Positions 18,791-28,078 of a stretch of DNA of 64,000 nt are shown here, piece by piece. The translations under genes and the position numbers were made by a program. The notes under the pieces were generated by a model. That model had not been told where the DNA came from, ran no database searches, and worked only from the letters and a program-made list of their open reading frames with translations. Source of the stretch: JADKFD01 sp050250665 (GTDB lineage: Bacteria; Pseudomonadota; Gammaproteobacteria; Xanthomonadales; SZUA-5); the NCBI GenBank assembly GCA_050250665.1, contig JBFWOF010000022.1, positions 1 through 64,000 of the forward strand, written 5' to 3'. How positions within the stretch are numbered: the first letter of the stretch is position 1; the number at the start of each line of letters is the position of its first letter.

Positions 18791-20182
18791 CTATCTTCGC
18801 TGCATGATCGAATCGCGCAGTGGGTTCGCTGGTAGTTCCGCATCGGGAATCTGCCCGATCTTCAGCCCCAGCGCGCGATAGCTGTCGCGCAGATCCGGAA
18901 ACTCGCGGTCGCTGGCGTAGCGCTGGTAGCGGGCGAGCAATCCGGCCTGGGGCACCTCGGCATCGAGTGCGGCGATGAAGTCTTCGGGAGGCCAATAGCG
19001 TTCACTGGGCAGGTGCTGACGCCTGAAGGCGCCAAGCACGGCGTCGAGGCTGCTGCCGTGCTGGCGCAGGGCGATATCGGACTCCAGCCAGTAGGCAGCG
19101 CCAGCCCAGTAGACGCGCATGGTGCCGCCCCAGCCGCGACCGAGTTCGGCCAGCGGCGGGCCGCTGCCGACGGCGCGACCGCGTTTGAAACCGGCATCCA
19201 GGCGACGCCAGCCTTCGGCGGCGCTGAACTGGCCGGTGCGGGCGCGCCAGACATTCTGGTAGTAGCTGGCCAGGCCCTCGGCCAGCCAACGACCGCTGCT
19301 GCCGAGAAAAGGATGTTGCAGATGCGCCAGCTCATGGGCGGTGGTCCAGTCCTGGCGCCAGGCCTCACTGCCGGCCTCGGCGCCGACAAACAGGGCCACA
19401 GCGGCGGCGCCACCACGCGACACCTGCCCCCAGGGCACCGGCTCGGACACGCCGGGCAGCGGCACGATCAGCACCTGGGTATCAGGCAGGGGCACCTGTC
19501 CATCGCTGGCCAGCAAGACCGGCGCGGTGTCCTTGAACCAGTCCATCACCGACTGGCGGCGGCTGGCATCGACCAGCGGCAGGATGGCCACGCGCAAGCG
19601 ACCACCTGGCAAATCGATCAGGGTTTCGTCGAAGCGCCCGAAAGCGGTCTGCGCTGGCCAGTCATCGGGCGTGGCCCCCAGGCGATAGCGATGGCTCTCG
19701 CCGATCGGTGTCCAGGGGACTGACTCCGACCAGCCGGCGGGCAGACGGAATTCGAGCGTGCTCTCCGGATCCAGCTGGCGCGGCCGCCAGAACCACAGCG
19801 CTGGCGACACCCGCCAGTAGTCCTTGCCGCGTCCGATGCGATAGCGATCGGCCAATCCCGCCGCTTTCAGATCGATGCGTGCCTCGTAGCACTCACCCGC
19901 CTGCCAGTGGCTCGCACGCACACCACGGGCATCCGGGCGCAGCGACTGTTGCTCACCGCGGGTCAGGGATTTCAGATAAGGGAGGGCTTCGGAACCCGCC
20001 CGCAGCCGCACCAGCGCTTGCGCCTGCGCGCTGCAGCCACGCACGGTCAGGATTTCCTGTGCCGGGTCGAGGCCGACCACGAAGTCCCAGCGGGCCTCTG
20101 CGGCCCGCGCCGGGCAGGATGCCGCTACCAGCAACAGCGAGATCAGGGCGGTCCAGGCAGATCGTGGATTCGGCATGCGCAT
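18791..20182 (-). CDS. Secreted M61-like (gluzincin) metallopeptidase
   Basis: A 463-aa exported protein: signal peptide in the first ~28 residues (TALISLLLVAASCPARAA), then a beta-rich N-terminal half and a gluzincin catalytic domain with H283-E-L-A-H287 and a third ligand E302 in WLAEGLASYY. The spacing and the AEG motif fit the M61 glycyl aminopeptidase group, but the PDZ domain often found at the C-terminus of that group is absent and the protein is shorter than classic M61 enzymes. Start MRMPN or the ATG two codons later. Single gene between repeats. Confidence 0.82.
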   Translation of the reverse strand: MRMPNPRSAWTALISLLLVAASCPARAAEARWDFVVGLDPAQEILTVRGCSAQAQALVRLRAGSEALPYLKSLTRGEQQSLRPDARGVRASHWQAGECYEARIDLKAAGLADRYRIGRGKDYWRVSPALWFWRPRQLDPESTLEFRLPAGWSESVPWTPIGESHRYRLGATPDDWPAQTAFGRFDETLIDLPGGRLRVAILPLVDASRRQSVMDWFKDTAPVLLASDGQVPLPDTQVLIVPLPGVSEPVPWGQVSRGGAAAVALFVGAEAGSEAWRQDWTTAHELAHLQHPFLGSSGRWLAEGLASYYQNVWRARTGQFSAAEGWRRLDAGFKRGRAVGSGPPLAELGRGWGGTMRVYWAGAAYWLESDIALRQHGSSLDAVLGAFRRQHLPSERYWPPEDFIAALDAEVPQAGLLARYQRYASDREFPDLRDSYRALGLKIGQIPDAELPANPLRDSIMQRR

Positions 20183-20382
20183 TCAGGTTTCGCCAGTTCA
20201 GCGCCACATCTCACCCGATCGGGTGTCGCCTCGCTGTGCAATCCAGATGCATGAGAGGCATGGAGACCCGGTGTCGGCGGCGCGCAACAGTAGGCTATGA
20301 GGCTCTGACCCTGACGCAGCGCCAGGGTTCCGCAAGCGGGGTGGCATGGGTCATCGGTCATGCTCGCGCGCCGCCGGGCAAG

Positions 20383-20420
20383 CTGTCACGTAGACCGCTG
20401 CGCGGCCAACGTGACCTACG
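20383..20420. repeat. GTCACGT-type palindrome
   Basis: Stem GTCACGTAGACCGC / GCGGCCAACGTGAC, read on the minus strand as a GTAGGTCACG-headed REP. The same palindrome occurs at about 5279-5308, 5540-5569, 41831-41864 and 46989-47023. The rest of 20183-20450 shows no gene. Confidence 0.85.
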
Positions 20421-20450
20421 CCTCGGGCGTCGGACAAACCCCTGCGAGCA

Positions 20451-21413
20451 CTACAGCTTGAGCGTATCGAAATCGACGTTGCCGCCGCTGAGGATCACAC
20501 CCACACGGCGGTCACGGAAGTGTTCCGGATACTTGCGGATGGCGGCCAGCGGCGTGGCGCAACTGGGCTCGATGACGATCTTCAGGCGCTCGTAGACCAG
20601 GCGCATGGCCGCCAGCGTCTCGGCATCGCTGACCGTGAGGATGCGGGTAGCGCGTGCCCGCAGGATGGCGAAGTTGGGCGCGCCCAGATCAGCGCGCAGG
20701 CCGTCGCTGATGGTGTTCACTGCGGCGTTCTGCTGCAACTGTCCACTGGCAAAGCTGCGTGCGGCGTCATCGGCACCTTCCGGCTCGGCGCCAAAGAGAT
20801 CGATCCTGGGGCACAGGCCGCGGCCGGCAATGGCACTGCCAGCCATCAGGCCACCACCGCTGATCGGCGCCACCAGGGCGTCGAGTTGGCCGACTTCACG
20901 GATCAGTTCGAGCGTTGCGGTGCCCTGCCCGGCAATGACCTGGGGATGGGCAAAGGGATGAATTTCGACCGCGCCGGTCTGCGCAATCACACCGGCCAGC
21001 GTTTCCACCCGGGCGCGGTTGCTGGGCGCACAGAAAACGATGCTGGCGCCGAGGCGTCGTACCGAATCGATCTTCACGCGCACGGTGTTCTCGGGCATCA
21101 CCACATGGGCTGGAATGCCGCGCAGCTGCGCCGCCAGTGCCAGGGCCGCGGCATGATTGCCGGAGGAATGCGTGGCCACGCCGCGTGCGGCATCGCTGTC
21201 GCTGAGCGCAAACACCGCATTGCAGGCGCCGCGGAATTTGAAGGCGCCGATGCGCTGGAAATTCTCGCACTTGAAGTGCAGCTCGGCGCCGATCTCGGCC
21301 TCCAGACTGCCGCTGCGCAGCACCGGCGTGCGCGCCGCGTGGGGCGCAATGCGCGCGGCGGCCCGCCAGATGGTGTCAAGGTCCAGCGTATCGAACTCGG
21401 AATCAGCGGACAT
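20451..21413 (-). CDS. Threonine/serine dehydratase-like PLP enzyme
   Basis: A 320-aa fold-type II PLP enzyme of the catabolic threonine dehydratase / serine racemase group. The Schiff-base lysine is K59 in AFKFRGACNAV; SSGNHAAALALAA and the PLP phosphate loop SGGGLMAG follow; the C-terminus VILSGGNVDFDTL is the hallmark of this group. The ACT-type regulatory domain of the biosynthetic IlvA is absent, so a catabolic role (threonine to 2-oxobutyrate, or serine to pyruvate) is likely; serine racemase cannot be excluded by sequence. It lies downstream of the SRPBCC gene but a strong terminator separates them. Confidence 0.88.
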   Translation of the reverse strand: MSADSEFDTLDLDTIWRAAARIAPHAARTPVLRSGSLEAEIGAELHFKCENFQRIGAFKFRGACNAVFALSDSDAARGVATHSSGNHAAALALAAQLRGIPAHVVMPENTVRVKIDSVRRLGASIVFCAPSNRARVETLAGVIAQTGAVEIHPFAHPQVIAGQGTATLELIREVGQLDALVAPISGGGLMAGSAIAGRGLCPRIDLFGAEPEGADDAARSFASGQLQQNAAVNTISDGLRADLGAPNFAILRARATRILTVSDAETLAAMRLVYERLKIVIEPSCATPLAAIRKYPEHFRDRRVGVILSGGNVDFDTLKL

Positions 21414-21464
21414 CGGGGCTTTGCCTGACTTACGGTGGCTGCAGTATGTGGGTACCAGCCCGAA

Positions 21465-21496
21465 AGCAAAACGCCCGGCTAGCCGGGCGTTTTGCT
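21465..21496 (-). terminator. Bidirectional rho-independent terminator
   Basis: A perfect 32-bp palindrome with arms AGCAAAACGCCCGGCT, flanked by A and T runs on both sides, directly downstream of the SRPBCC gene and upstream of the dehydratase gene. It should stop transcription from the SRPBCC gene. Confidence 0.9.
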
Positions 21497-21516
21497 CACA
21501 ACCTTGCAGGCACGGC

Positions 21517-22734
21517 TCAGCCGCCAGCGGGAGCCGGTTCGGCAGCGTCGGCGGGAGTGGCCGCAGCCGAATCCTCCAGATCCACCGGCGTGGTCGGCAG
21601 ACCGAGCGGCAGATAGACGCGGGTCACTTCCAGCATCACCTTCTCTTCTTCGGCCTCTTCGCCTGCTGCCGCTTCGTCAGCGGAAGCTGCTTCGTCAGCT
21701 GCCGCCGTCGCGCCGTCAAGATCCGCGTCCGGAGCCTTCGGCGCCTCACGGTCGGGCAGGATTTCCTCGATGGCCTTCTGCGCCGGATCGAAGACCAGAC
21801 CGCGCACGGTGGCATAGGCCTGCAGCTTTTCGAAGGTGACGTTGCTCTTGCGGCGTTCGCCGACGTGCTCAGCCACCAAAGCCTGGCCGCCAAAGGTTTC
21901 CGTGGCCTCCATGCCTTCTGGCAACTGCAAACCCTCGGTGCGGTCGACCGGCAGGGTCACGTCGAAGGCCAGACGATAACGCTCCTTGAGGTTCACCTTG
22001 ACCCGGGCCGGACCGGTGATGTTCAGCTTGTTGCGGTCGACGAAAGCCTGCAGCTTCTTCATGGTGTCGGCCACGCCGGCATTCAGATCCGGGAAGTCCC
22101 GGGCGCTGTAAACCTCGACCAGTCCCGGCATCTTCAGCGCCGGGCTCGGAATCATCTCGACCTGGGTGATGGTGATATCGCTGTAATCGCGAGCGTAGGC
22201 ACTGGATTCGATCAGCGCCTTCAGACGCATCAGACCGTACTGGTAATCGCCGCCAATGGAGGAATCCAGATACTTGCCCTTGATGCGCTCGATCGGGTTG
22301 GCGCCAAGTTCCACATCGTAGGACCAGGTGACCTTCACGCCGAGATCGGTGGTGCCGATGCTGAATGCCGTGGTGCCGGTATAGCCATCCCGGATCCGCT
22401 GGATCATCTTGACCATGGAGGTCGGCGTGCTTTCGATGATCTCGAAACGCCCGGACCCGACCTCCTTGTTGCCCGACCAGGTCATCATCGCGCCCTGACC
22501 GGACTCGGGTCCTTCGAAACTGTAACTGGCAGCGGGGTCGATCTTGGCGTACGGCGACCACTCGTTGAAGCGCTTGAAGCTGTTCAGCACGTCAAAGACA
22601 TGGCTGGGCGGACGTTCAATGATGATCGATCGCTCGACATGACCCTGGCCACCGCCGGGCAGGAACAGTCCGATCAACAAGAGGACCACGATCGTAGCCA
22701 CGATCGCGAGGATTAATTCGATCACAGAGCGCAT
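21517..22734 (-). CDS. Membrane-anchored SRPBCC domain protein
   Basis: A 405-aa protein starting at MRSVIELILAI, with GGGGAGAG at a good distance upstream. One N-terminal membrane segment (VIELILAIVATIVVLLLIGLFL) is followed by a START/SRPBCC (polyketide cyclase-like) ligand-binding domain at ~25-180 (VERSIIIERPPSHVFDVLNSFKRFNEWSPYAKIDP), then a second mixed domain resembling the GyrI-like region found behind such domains. The last ~75 residues are Glu/Ala/Asp-rich and probably disordered, unusual for the family. Likely periplasmic or cytoplasmic-face binding of a hydrophobic ligand; no catalytic role can be stated. Confidence 0.8.
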   Translation of the reverse strand: MRSVIELILAIVATIVVLLLIGLFLPGGGQGHVERSIIIERPPSHVFDVLNSFKRFNEWSPYAKIDPAASYSFEGPESGQGAMMTWSGNKEVGSGRFEIIESTPTSMVKMIQRIRDGYTGTTAFSIGTTDLGVKVTWSYDVELGANPIERIKGKYLDSSIGGDYQYGLMRLKALIESSAYARDYSDITITQVEMIPSPALKMPGLVEVYSARDFPDLNAGVADTMKKLQAFVDRNKLNITGPARVKVNLKERYRLAFDVTLPVDRTEGLQLPEGMEATETFGGQALVAEHVGERRKSNVTFEKLQAYATVRGLVFDPAQKAIEEILPDREAPKAPDADLDGATAAADEAASADEAAAGEEAEEEKVMLEVTRVYLPLGLPTTPVDLEDSAAATPADAAEPAPAGG

Positions 22735-22856
22735 CAGATAACTCTCCCCGAAACGGGCACCCACTCGACAAGGCGCGGAATGTTAATCGTTCTAAGGCCG
22801 TAGCGCCACGCGGACGTGTACAGCTTGTCTGTTAATTGGCCCAGCCTGGGCTGCCA

Positions 22857-23246
22857 TCAGTCCTGATCGAGCAGTTCCTGATAGGCATCCGGATCAAGGA
22901 GTTCATTGTATTCGCTCAGGTCATCGGGCTTGACGACAAAAATCCAACCCTCGCCGTAGGCGTCTTCGTTGACCGTCTCCGGCTTGTCCGACAGCGCCTG
23001 ATTGACCTTGAGTACCTCGCCCGACACCGGACTGTAGACATCGGAGGCAGCCTTGACCGACTCGACGACCGCGCAGCCAGTGCCGGCCTCGACGTGGTCG
23101 CCAACGCTCGGCAGTTCCACGTAGACCAGATCGCCGAGCAGCCCCTGAGCGTGATCCGAGATGCCGACGGTAACCGTGCCGTCGCCCTCCTTGCGCGCCC
23201 ACTCGTGGGATTTCAGAAACTTGAGGTCGCCGGGAATCTCACTCAT
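22857..23246 (-). CDS. gcvH: Glycine cleavage system H protein
   Basis: A 129-aa lipoyl carrier of the glycine cleavage complex, shuttling the aminomethyl group between GcvP and GcvT. Start MSEIPGDLKFLKSHEW; the lipoylated lysine is K65 in VESVKAASDVYSP, followed by SGEVLKVNQAL and GEGWIF. It lies downstream of gcvT in the same direction but with about 400 bp of repeats between them. gcvP is not in the window. The GcvR-like regulator is at 55.3 kb. Confidence 0.96.
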   Translation of the reverse strand: MSEIPGDLKFLKSHEWARKEGDGTVTVGISDHAQGLLGDLVYVELPSVGDHVEAGTGCAVVESVKAASDVYSPVSGEVLKVNQALSDKPETVNEDAYGEGWIFVVKPDDLSEYNELLDPDAYQELLDQD

Positions 23247-23311
23247 GGCTGTCAACGTTGGCTGCAGGATGGCCCCGCAGGATAACAAAAGGCGGGCTCT
23301 GGGGGAGGGGC

Positions 23312-23407
23312 GGTTGCTGGTTGTTGGTTGTTGGTTGTTGGTGTTGGTGTTGGTGAATACCTCGGGCGTGCAGTGTGGCTGTCGTAGGTCCAGACTTGTC
23401 TGGACGC
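23312..23407. repeat. 7-bp GGTTGTT array and a GTAG-headed palindrome between gcvT and gcvH
   Basis: Four GGTTGYT units at 23312-23339 run into GGTGTT units to about 23355. A separate palindrome with stem GTCCAGAC-TT-GTCTGGAC headed by GTAG lies at 23384-23407; the same stem occurs at 41705-41727, 47104-47122 and, diverged, three times at 57.5-58.0 kb. Confidence 0.88.
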
Positions 23408-23465
23408 TCTTGAGGCGGATTGCAGAAGCGGTCTGGAGGCTCCAGGCCCATTGATTGACAAGCTC

Positions 23466-23572
23466 GCGTCATTGCGACCCCGGACTTGATCCGGGGGAAG
23501 CAATCCAGTGCTCTATCGCGGGATGCCATCGAATTCTGGATTGCTTCGTCGCTGCGCTCCTCGCAATGACGC
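23466..23572. repeat. GCGTCATTGCGA-ended hairpin repeat
   Basis: An inverted repeat with ends GCGTCATTGCGA and CGCAATGACGC and inner AGCAATCCAG / CTGGATTGCT, like the element at 2813-2900. Confidence 0.87.
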
Positions 23573-23598
23573 TTTGTCCTGTCGGGTCTGGAACCCCA

Positions 23599-23645
23599 CA
23601 ACCAGCAACCAGCAACCAGCAACCAGCAACCGACAACCGACAACC
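23599..23645. repeat. 7-bp AGCAACC/GACAACC array abutting gcvT
   Basis: About seven 7-bp units (AGCAACC x4, then GACAACC x2) end 5 bp before the gcvT stop on the other strand. Confidence 0.9.
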
Positions 23646-23649
23646 AGCT

Positions 23650-24741
23650 CTAGGCCAGCGCCTTGCCCTCGCGCACGAAGCTGGCCTTGACCACTCGCAC
23701 CGGCACCAGCTTGCCGCGGATGTCGACCTCGACCTGTTCGGCGCCGGCGCTGGCGGCTGGCACGCGCGCAAAGGCGATGGCCTTGCCCAGCGTGGGCGAA
23801 AAGGTGCCGGAGAGAATCTCGCCCTCGCCGGCCGCAGTCAGCACCCGCTGACCGTGCCTGAGCACACCCTTCTCGTCCATGATCAGACCGACCAGCACGC
23901 GGCTGACGCCGGCATCCCGCTGCGATTCCAGCGCGGCCCGGCCGATGAAATCGCGATCGGCCGGGTCGAAAGCCACGGTCCACGCCAGATTGGCTTCCAG
24001 CGGACTGATGTCCTCGTCCATGTCCTGTCCGTAGAGGTTCAAACCAGCCTCCAGGCGCAGCGTGTCGCGGGCACCCAGGCCACAGGGTTTGACGCCGGCG
24101 GCCAACAGGGCGTTCCAGAAGGCGACCACGCGCTCGGCCGGGACGATGACCTCGAAGCCGTCCTCACCGGTATAGCCGGTGCGGGCCACGAACAATCCGT
24201 CGACCTCGGCGGCGGCAAAACGACCCAGCGCAGCCAGCGTGGCGGCATCGGCCTCGCTCACGACCGATTGCACGGCAGCACGGGCCTGCGGGCCCTGCAC
24301 CGCGACCATGGCCAGTTCGGCGCGCTCGTCCACACGCACATCGAATGCGGCTGCCTGGGCGCGAATCCAGGCCAGATCCTTGTCCCGGGTGGCAGCGTTG
24401 ACCACCAGTCGAAAGTAATTCTCGGTCAGGAAGTACACGATCAGATCGTCGATCACGCCGGCGCGCTCGTTGAGCATGCAGGTGTAGAGCGCCTTGCCCG
24501 AGACCTTCAGCTTGTCGACATTGTTGGCCAGCAGATACCGCAGAAACGGCCGACACCGATCGCCGTGCAGATCGACCACAGTCATGTGCGAGACATCGAA
24601 CATGCCGGCCGAGCGCCGCACGATGTGATGCTCATCGAGCTGCGAGCCATAGTGCAGAGGCATGTCCCAGCCGCCGAAATCGACCATCTTGGCGCCCAGC
24701 GATCGATGCGTGGCGTTGAGCGGGGTCTGCTGCAGAGACAT
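23650..24741 (-). CDS. gcvT: Glycine cleavage system T protein (aminomethyltransferase)
   Basis: A 363-aa tetrahydrofolate-dependent aminomethyltransferase releasing ammonia and methylene-THF from the H-protein-bound intermediate. Start MSLQQTPLNATHRSLGAKMVDFGGWDMPLHYGSQ is the classic N-terminus; the frame is open upstream through non-conserved sequence. Key segments: DVSHMTVVDLHG, the folate-site region GYTGEDGFEVIVP and GARDTLRLEAGLNLYGQDMDEDISPLEANLAWTV. The C-terminal end is followed immediately by a 7-bp repeat array. No glycine riboswitch pattern is recognisable in the 240 bp upstream. Confidence 0.96.
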   Translation of the reverse strand: MSLQQTPLNATHRSLGAKMVDFGGWDMPLHYGSQLDEHHIVRRSAGMFDVSHMTVVDLHGDRCRPFLRYLLANNVDKLKVSGKALYTCMLNERAGVIDDLIVYFLTENYFRLVVNAATRDKDLAWIRAQAAAFDVRVDERAELAMVAVQGPQARAAVQSVVSEADAATLAALGRFAAAEVDGLFVARTGYTGEDGFEVIVPAERVVAFWNALLAAGVKPCGLGARDTLRLEAGLNLYGQDMDEDISPLEANLAWTVAFDPADRDFIGRAALESQRDAGVSRVLVGLIMDEKGVLRHGQRVLTAAGEGEILSGTFSPTLGKAIAFARVPAASAGAEQVEVDIRGKLVPVRVVKASFVREGKALA

Positions 24742-24982
24742 GGCGTGCTCCAGGTAGGGCCATCGGGGGCGCGAATGATAGCCCTGTGCGGGCCACAGGC
24801 GCTTGTCCGACTGTGCTTCTGGACCGGCGACGAAGGTGGAGGGACTGGCGGGACAGCAATCGGGCCTGCCCAGATGTTCCTGAATGGCCTGCTGCCAGCC
24901 ATGACCACCAGCAGGGGCGCCGATCCGATGCAAGGTGCAGCCTGTCCGCCACTACCGCTGGGGTCAAACGCGCTTGGACTGG

Positions 24983-25456
24983 ATGCTCTATCTGCTGGCG
25001 GCATTGCTGGTGATCGCCGGCATACTCGGTTCGATCTTGCCGGCCATGCCCGGATTGCCGATGGTCTTCGGTGGCTTGCTGCTGGCTGCGTGGACCGGCG
25101 ACTTCCAGCAGGTCGGCTGGGTCACGGTGATCGTGCTCGGCGTACTGACGCTGCTGGCCATGGGCATAGACCTGGTGGCCTCCTTGCTCGGCACACGCCG
25201 CGTGGGCGCCAGTGGCTGGGCGGTACTGGGCGCCGCGATCGGCACCGTGGTCGGACTGTTCTTCGGCTTCTTCGGTCTGTTGTTCGGCCCCTTTGCCGGA
25301 GCACTGATCGGCGAGTTGCTGGCCGGAAAGGGGATGGAGCAAGCCGCTCGCGCCGGATTCGGCGCCTGGCTGGGTTTCGTCATCGGCAGTCTGGCCAAGC
25401 TGGCGCTGGCCTTCAGCATGCTCGGCGTATTTGCCCTCGGCTGGTTGATCGGCTGA
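24983..25456 (+). CDS. DUF456 family membrane protein
   Basis: A very hydrophobic ~157-aa inner-membrane protein with four to five membrane segments and the glycine-rich pairs typical of DUF456 (AGILGSILPAMPGLPMVFGGLLLAAW; GLFFGFFGLLFGPFAGALIGELLAG). The ATG at 24983 starts at the first membrane segment; upstream in-frame starts (24935) would add a short positively charged stretch. Divergent from gcvT. Function of the family is unknown. Confidence 0.85.
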   Translation: MLYLLAALLVIAGILGSILPAMPGLPMVFGGLLLAAWTGDFQQVGWVTVIVLGVLTLLAMGIDLVASLLGTRRVGASGWAVLGAAIGTVVGLFFGFFGLLFGPFAGALIGELLAGKGMEQAARAGFGAWLGFVIGSLAKLALAFSMLGVFALGWLIG

Positions 25457-25556
25457 TGATCGCGAGCAGGGCTTGATTGAGCCCGTCTTTACACGGTCTG
25501 GGCGGCGCTCGCGCTAGTCTCGGCACCATCAGCAAACCTCGAATTCGGAGTCACTC

Positions 25557-25820
25557 ATGCAGACCCTGGTGTTGATCCCCTGGCTGGCCCTGGCCAGCCC
25601 GGCCGCGGTGGAGCCGGCCATGGTGCAGGTACAAACGCATCAACTGGCCGCGACCACAGCCGACAAGGCCGCCGCCTCGGGGCAGTCGCTGGTGGCTGAA
25701 GCCACCCATGCCATGAGCGCGCGCATCGATGCCAGCGGCAGGGTCGAGTATCACTGCGATGTGGCCAGTCACCAGCATGACTCGGGCTCGAGCCCGCGCG
25801 ATCTGCACGAGGAGCACTGA
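25557..25820 (+). CDS. Small secreted hypothetical protein
   Basis: An 87-aa protein with a short hydrophobic N-terminus (MQTLVLIPWLALASPAA) that looks like a signal peptide, a helical middle (QLAATTADKAAASGQSLVAEA) and a His/Asp/Glu-rich tail (CDVASHQHDSGSS...DLHEEH) that could bind metal. Its stop is 3 bp before the start of the secreted metalloprotease gene, so the two are one transcript. A partner, chaperone or inhibitor of the protease is possible, but nothing in the sequence proves it. ATTCGGAGT before the start gives a modest ribosome site. Confidence 0.65.
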   Translation: MQTLVLIPWLALASPAAVEPAMVQVQTHQLAATTADKAAASGQSLVAEATHAMSARIDASGRVEYHCDVASHQHDSGSSPRDLHEEH

Positions 25821-25823
25821 ACC

Positions 25824-28073
25824 ATGCGCCTGATCTACGCTGCATGGGCACTGCTGCTGGCCTCGGGAACCGTCTGCGCACAGGCTCTGGTGCCTGGCCA
25901 GAGCACCCAGTTCAACATGCCGGCATCCTCGTACACGAACAGCCTGTTCTTCGACGTGCCGGCCGGCGCCACACGCATCCGGGTGGAACTGGAGAGCGAC
26001 ACCAGCAATGTCGATCTGGACCTGTTCATGCGCTACGGCAACAGCTTCTCCAGCCAGACGCCCTACGGCCGGCCGATGGACTTCGACGCGCTGCAGGACC
26101 AGGCCCAGTATTTCGCGATCAGCGCCAGCGACGACGAGACCATCTCGGTCGGGCGCAGCAACTATCGCCCGGTGCAGGCCGGCCGCTGGCATCTGGCCAT
26201 CCTGAATTTTGCCGCTTTCCCGGTCGATGCCCGGGTCAAGGTCGAGATCGACAACGCGCCGCCGACGCCGGTGCAATTCGACGTGCGTTTCGATCTGCCG
26301 GGTGCCGGCTGCGATGTCGCCCCATGGAATGATGCATCTCCCGCGACGCCGGTCGGCGGCAATCCGGGCACGACACTGGGACAACAGCGCCGCAATGCGA
26401 TGCTCGAGGCCCTGCGTCAGCTCGGCGCCGGCTTCGACAGCGAAATTCCGATCACCGTGCGCGCCTGCTGGGACGACCTGACGGTGGGCACCAACACCGC
26501 GACCCTGGCGGCGGCGGCGCCGGATGATTTCCTGATCGCCGACCGCAGCCTGGTATTCAGCGATGGCAGTGGTTTTCGGCCCGCGCCCTATCTGCCCGAC
26601 AAATACGCCTTCTATTCGGCGGCTCCCGCGGCCCGTCTGGGTGGCACCCGTGGCTGCAGCCTGCGCGGCGGCAGCTGTGTCGATTCCACCGACATGACCA
26701 TCACCTACAACCGCCGCATCGGCAGTAGCGGCGTCCTCGGCGGCAATCCCTTCTATCTGGGATACAACGCCGCGCCCTTCGGTACGCTCGATTTCGTCGG
26801 CGTGAGCGTGCATGAGCTTGGCCATGGCCTCGGCTTCCTCAGCCTCGTACGCATCAGCGGCACGTCGATCGGCGCCAAGGCGCTGGGGCGCGATGACATC
26901 TACGCGCGTCAGGTCATCGATTCCCGCGCCTTTCCCTATCGCCCTTTCCTGAGCCTGACCGATGCCGAGCGGGCCGAGGCGCTGACTTCACGGGTGGGCA
27001 TCAGCTGGAATGAGGCGCGCGCCGTCAATTCGCCGGAAAACATCCCGACCGGCTTCCCGGGCATCCTGCTGTACGCGCCGAACCCGATCCAGGGCGGATC
27101 CACCCTCTCGCATCTGTCTGATGGCTACCTCGGGCAGTTGATGACGCCCTCGCTGAGTCTGAGCCAGGGCACGCGCCAGCTGGGACTGGCCGTGCCGATG
27201 CTGTACGCCATGGGCTGGGCGCCCGAGCCTGCCGCCGTGCCGGCCAATCCGGCGCCCTTTGCCGGACTCTGGTACGACCGCGATCGCGACGGCCATGGTG
27301 TGGACTTCCAGCGCATCTACACCGACGCCGCCGGTTTCGACATCTATTCGCTGATCTTCTACACCTTCGACAACGATGGCCGCCCCGAGTGGTATATCGC
27401 CATCGGGCCGCTGGTGGATGGCGTTTTCGCCGCTTCGCTGGATCCGGCCGGCAACAGTCTGGTGCGCTACCGCTATGTCGGCGGGGCCACGCCGCAGCAG
27501 GCGGTGCCGGGCCAGAGCGGACAGGTGGTGCTGGATTTCAACAAGGCGGAGACCTCGCCCGCGTGCAATGACGGCACCGCCCGAGCCGGCGTGGGACTGC
27601 TCGGCATGTTCCGCTACACCCTGGCCGGCGTCACCGGCGGCTGGTGCATGGAGGAACTGATCCCCGCAGCCGGGCGCCCGCAGAGCGATCTGACTGGCAC
27701 CTGGTACGCCGGCAGCAGCGATGCCGGCTGGGGATCGAGTGTCGCCAACGCCGCCATCAACGCCTCCCAGCGCCTGCTGTTCTCCACGCTGTACTACCCC
27801 GACAGCACCGGCGCTGGCCGTTGGGCCTTCGTCAGCAGCAGCAATTACCAGCCCGGACAGTCCTTGCCGGTGATCGAACGTCGCGGCTATTGCCGCAGCT
27901 GTCCGGTCAGCCTCACCGACACCCAGATCGGCACGCTCGCACCGAATCTGACCCAGGCCACCCAGGGCCAGGCCGGCAGCAACCGCCTGAGTTTCGACGT
28001 GACCTATGGCGGCCCGGAAGGCGGACGCTTCACCCGCGACGTGCCTTACGAGCTGCTCAGCGTTCCGCAGTAG
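25824..28073 (+). CDS. Secreted zinc metalloprotease with C-terminal beta modules
   Basis: A 749-aa exported protein. Signal peptide MRLIYAAWALLLASGTVCAQA; a pre-peptidase C-terminal (PPC)-like beta domain at ~25-145 placed N-terminally (FFDVPAGATRIRVELESDTSNVDLDLFMRYG); a protease core with VSVHELGHGLGFLS (HExxHxxGxxH-like: H-E-L-G-H-G-L-G-F) preceded by NPFYLGYNAAPFG. From ~475 on come two related beta modules (GLWYDRDRDGHGVDFQRI and GTWYAGSSDAGWGSSVANA) with four or more cysteines. The same module type occurs in the secreted protein at 61433-62539. Likely an extracellular protease; substrate unknown. Confidence 0.85.
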   Translation: MRLIYAAWALLLASGTVCAQALVPGQSTQFNMPASSYTNSLFFDVPAGATRIRVELESDTSNVDLDLFMRYGNSFSSQTPYGRPMDFDALQDQAQYFAISASDDETISVGRSNYRPVQAGRWHLAILNFAAFPVDARVKVEIDNAPPTPVQFDVRFDLPGAGCDVAPWNDASPATPVGGNPGTTLGQQRRNAMLEALRQLGAGFDSEIPITVRACWDDLTVGTNTATLAAAAPDDFLIADRSLVFSDGSGFRPAPYLPDKYAFYSAAPAARLGGTRGCSLRGGSCVDSTDMTITYNRRIGSSGVLGGNPFYLGYNAAPFGTLDFVGVSVHELGHGLGFLSLVRISGTSIGAKALGRDDIYARQVIDSRAFPYRPFLSLTDAERAEALTSRVGISWNEARAVNSPENIPTGFPGILLYAPNPIQGGSTLSHLSDGYLGQLMTPSLSLSQGTRQLGLAVPMLYAMGWAPEPAAVPANPAPFAGLWYDRDRDGHGVDFQRIYTDAAGFDIYSLIFYTFDNDGRPEWYIAIGPLVDGVFAASLDPAGNSLVRYRYVGGATPQQAVPGQSGQVVLDFNKAETSPACNDGTARAGVGLLGMFRYTLAGVTGGWCMEELIPAAGRPQSDLTGTWYAGSSDAGWGSSVANAAINASQRLLFSTLYYPDSTGAGRWAFVSSSNYQPGQSLPVIERRGYCRSCPVSLTDTQIGTLAPNLTQATQGQAGSNRLSFDVTYGGPEGGRFTRDVPYELLSVPQ

Positions 28074-28078
28074 GAGTC

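Noticed and set aside
24742..24982. Glycine riboswitch before gcvT
   Set aside because: No matching conserved core could be recognised by eye.
23455..25476. 673-codon open frame opposite gcvT
   Set aside because: Begins in repeats and runs antisense to gcvT; no domain.
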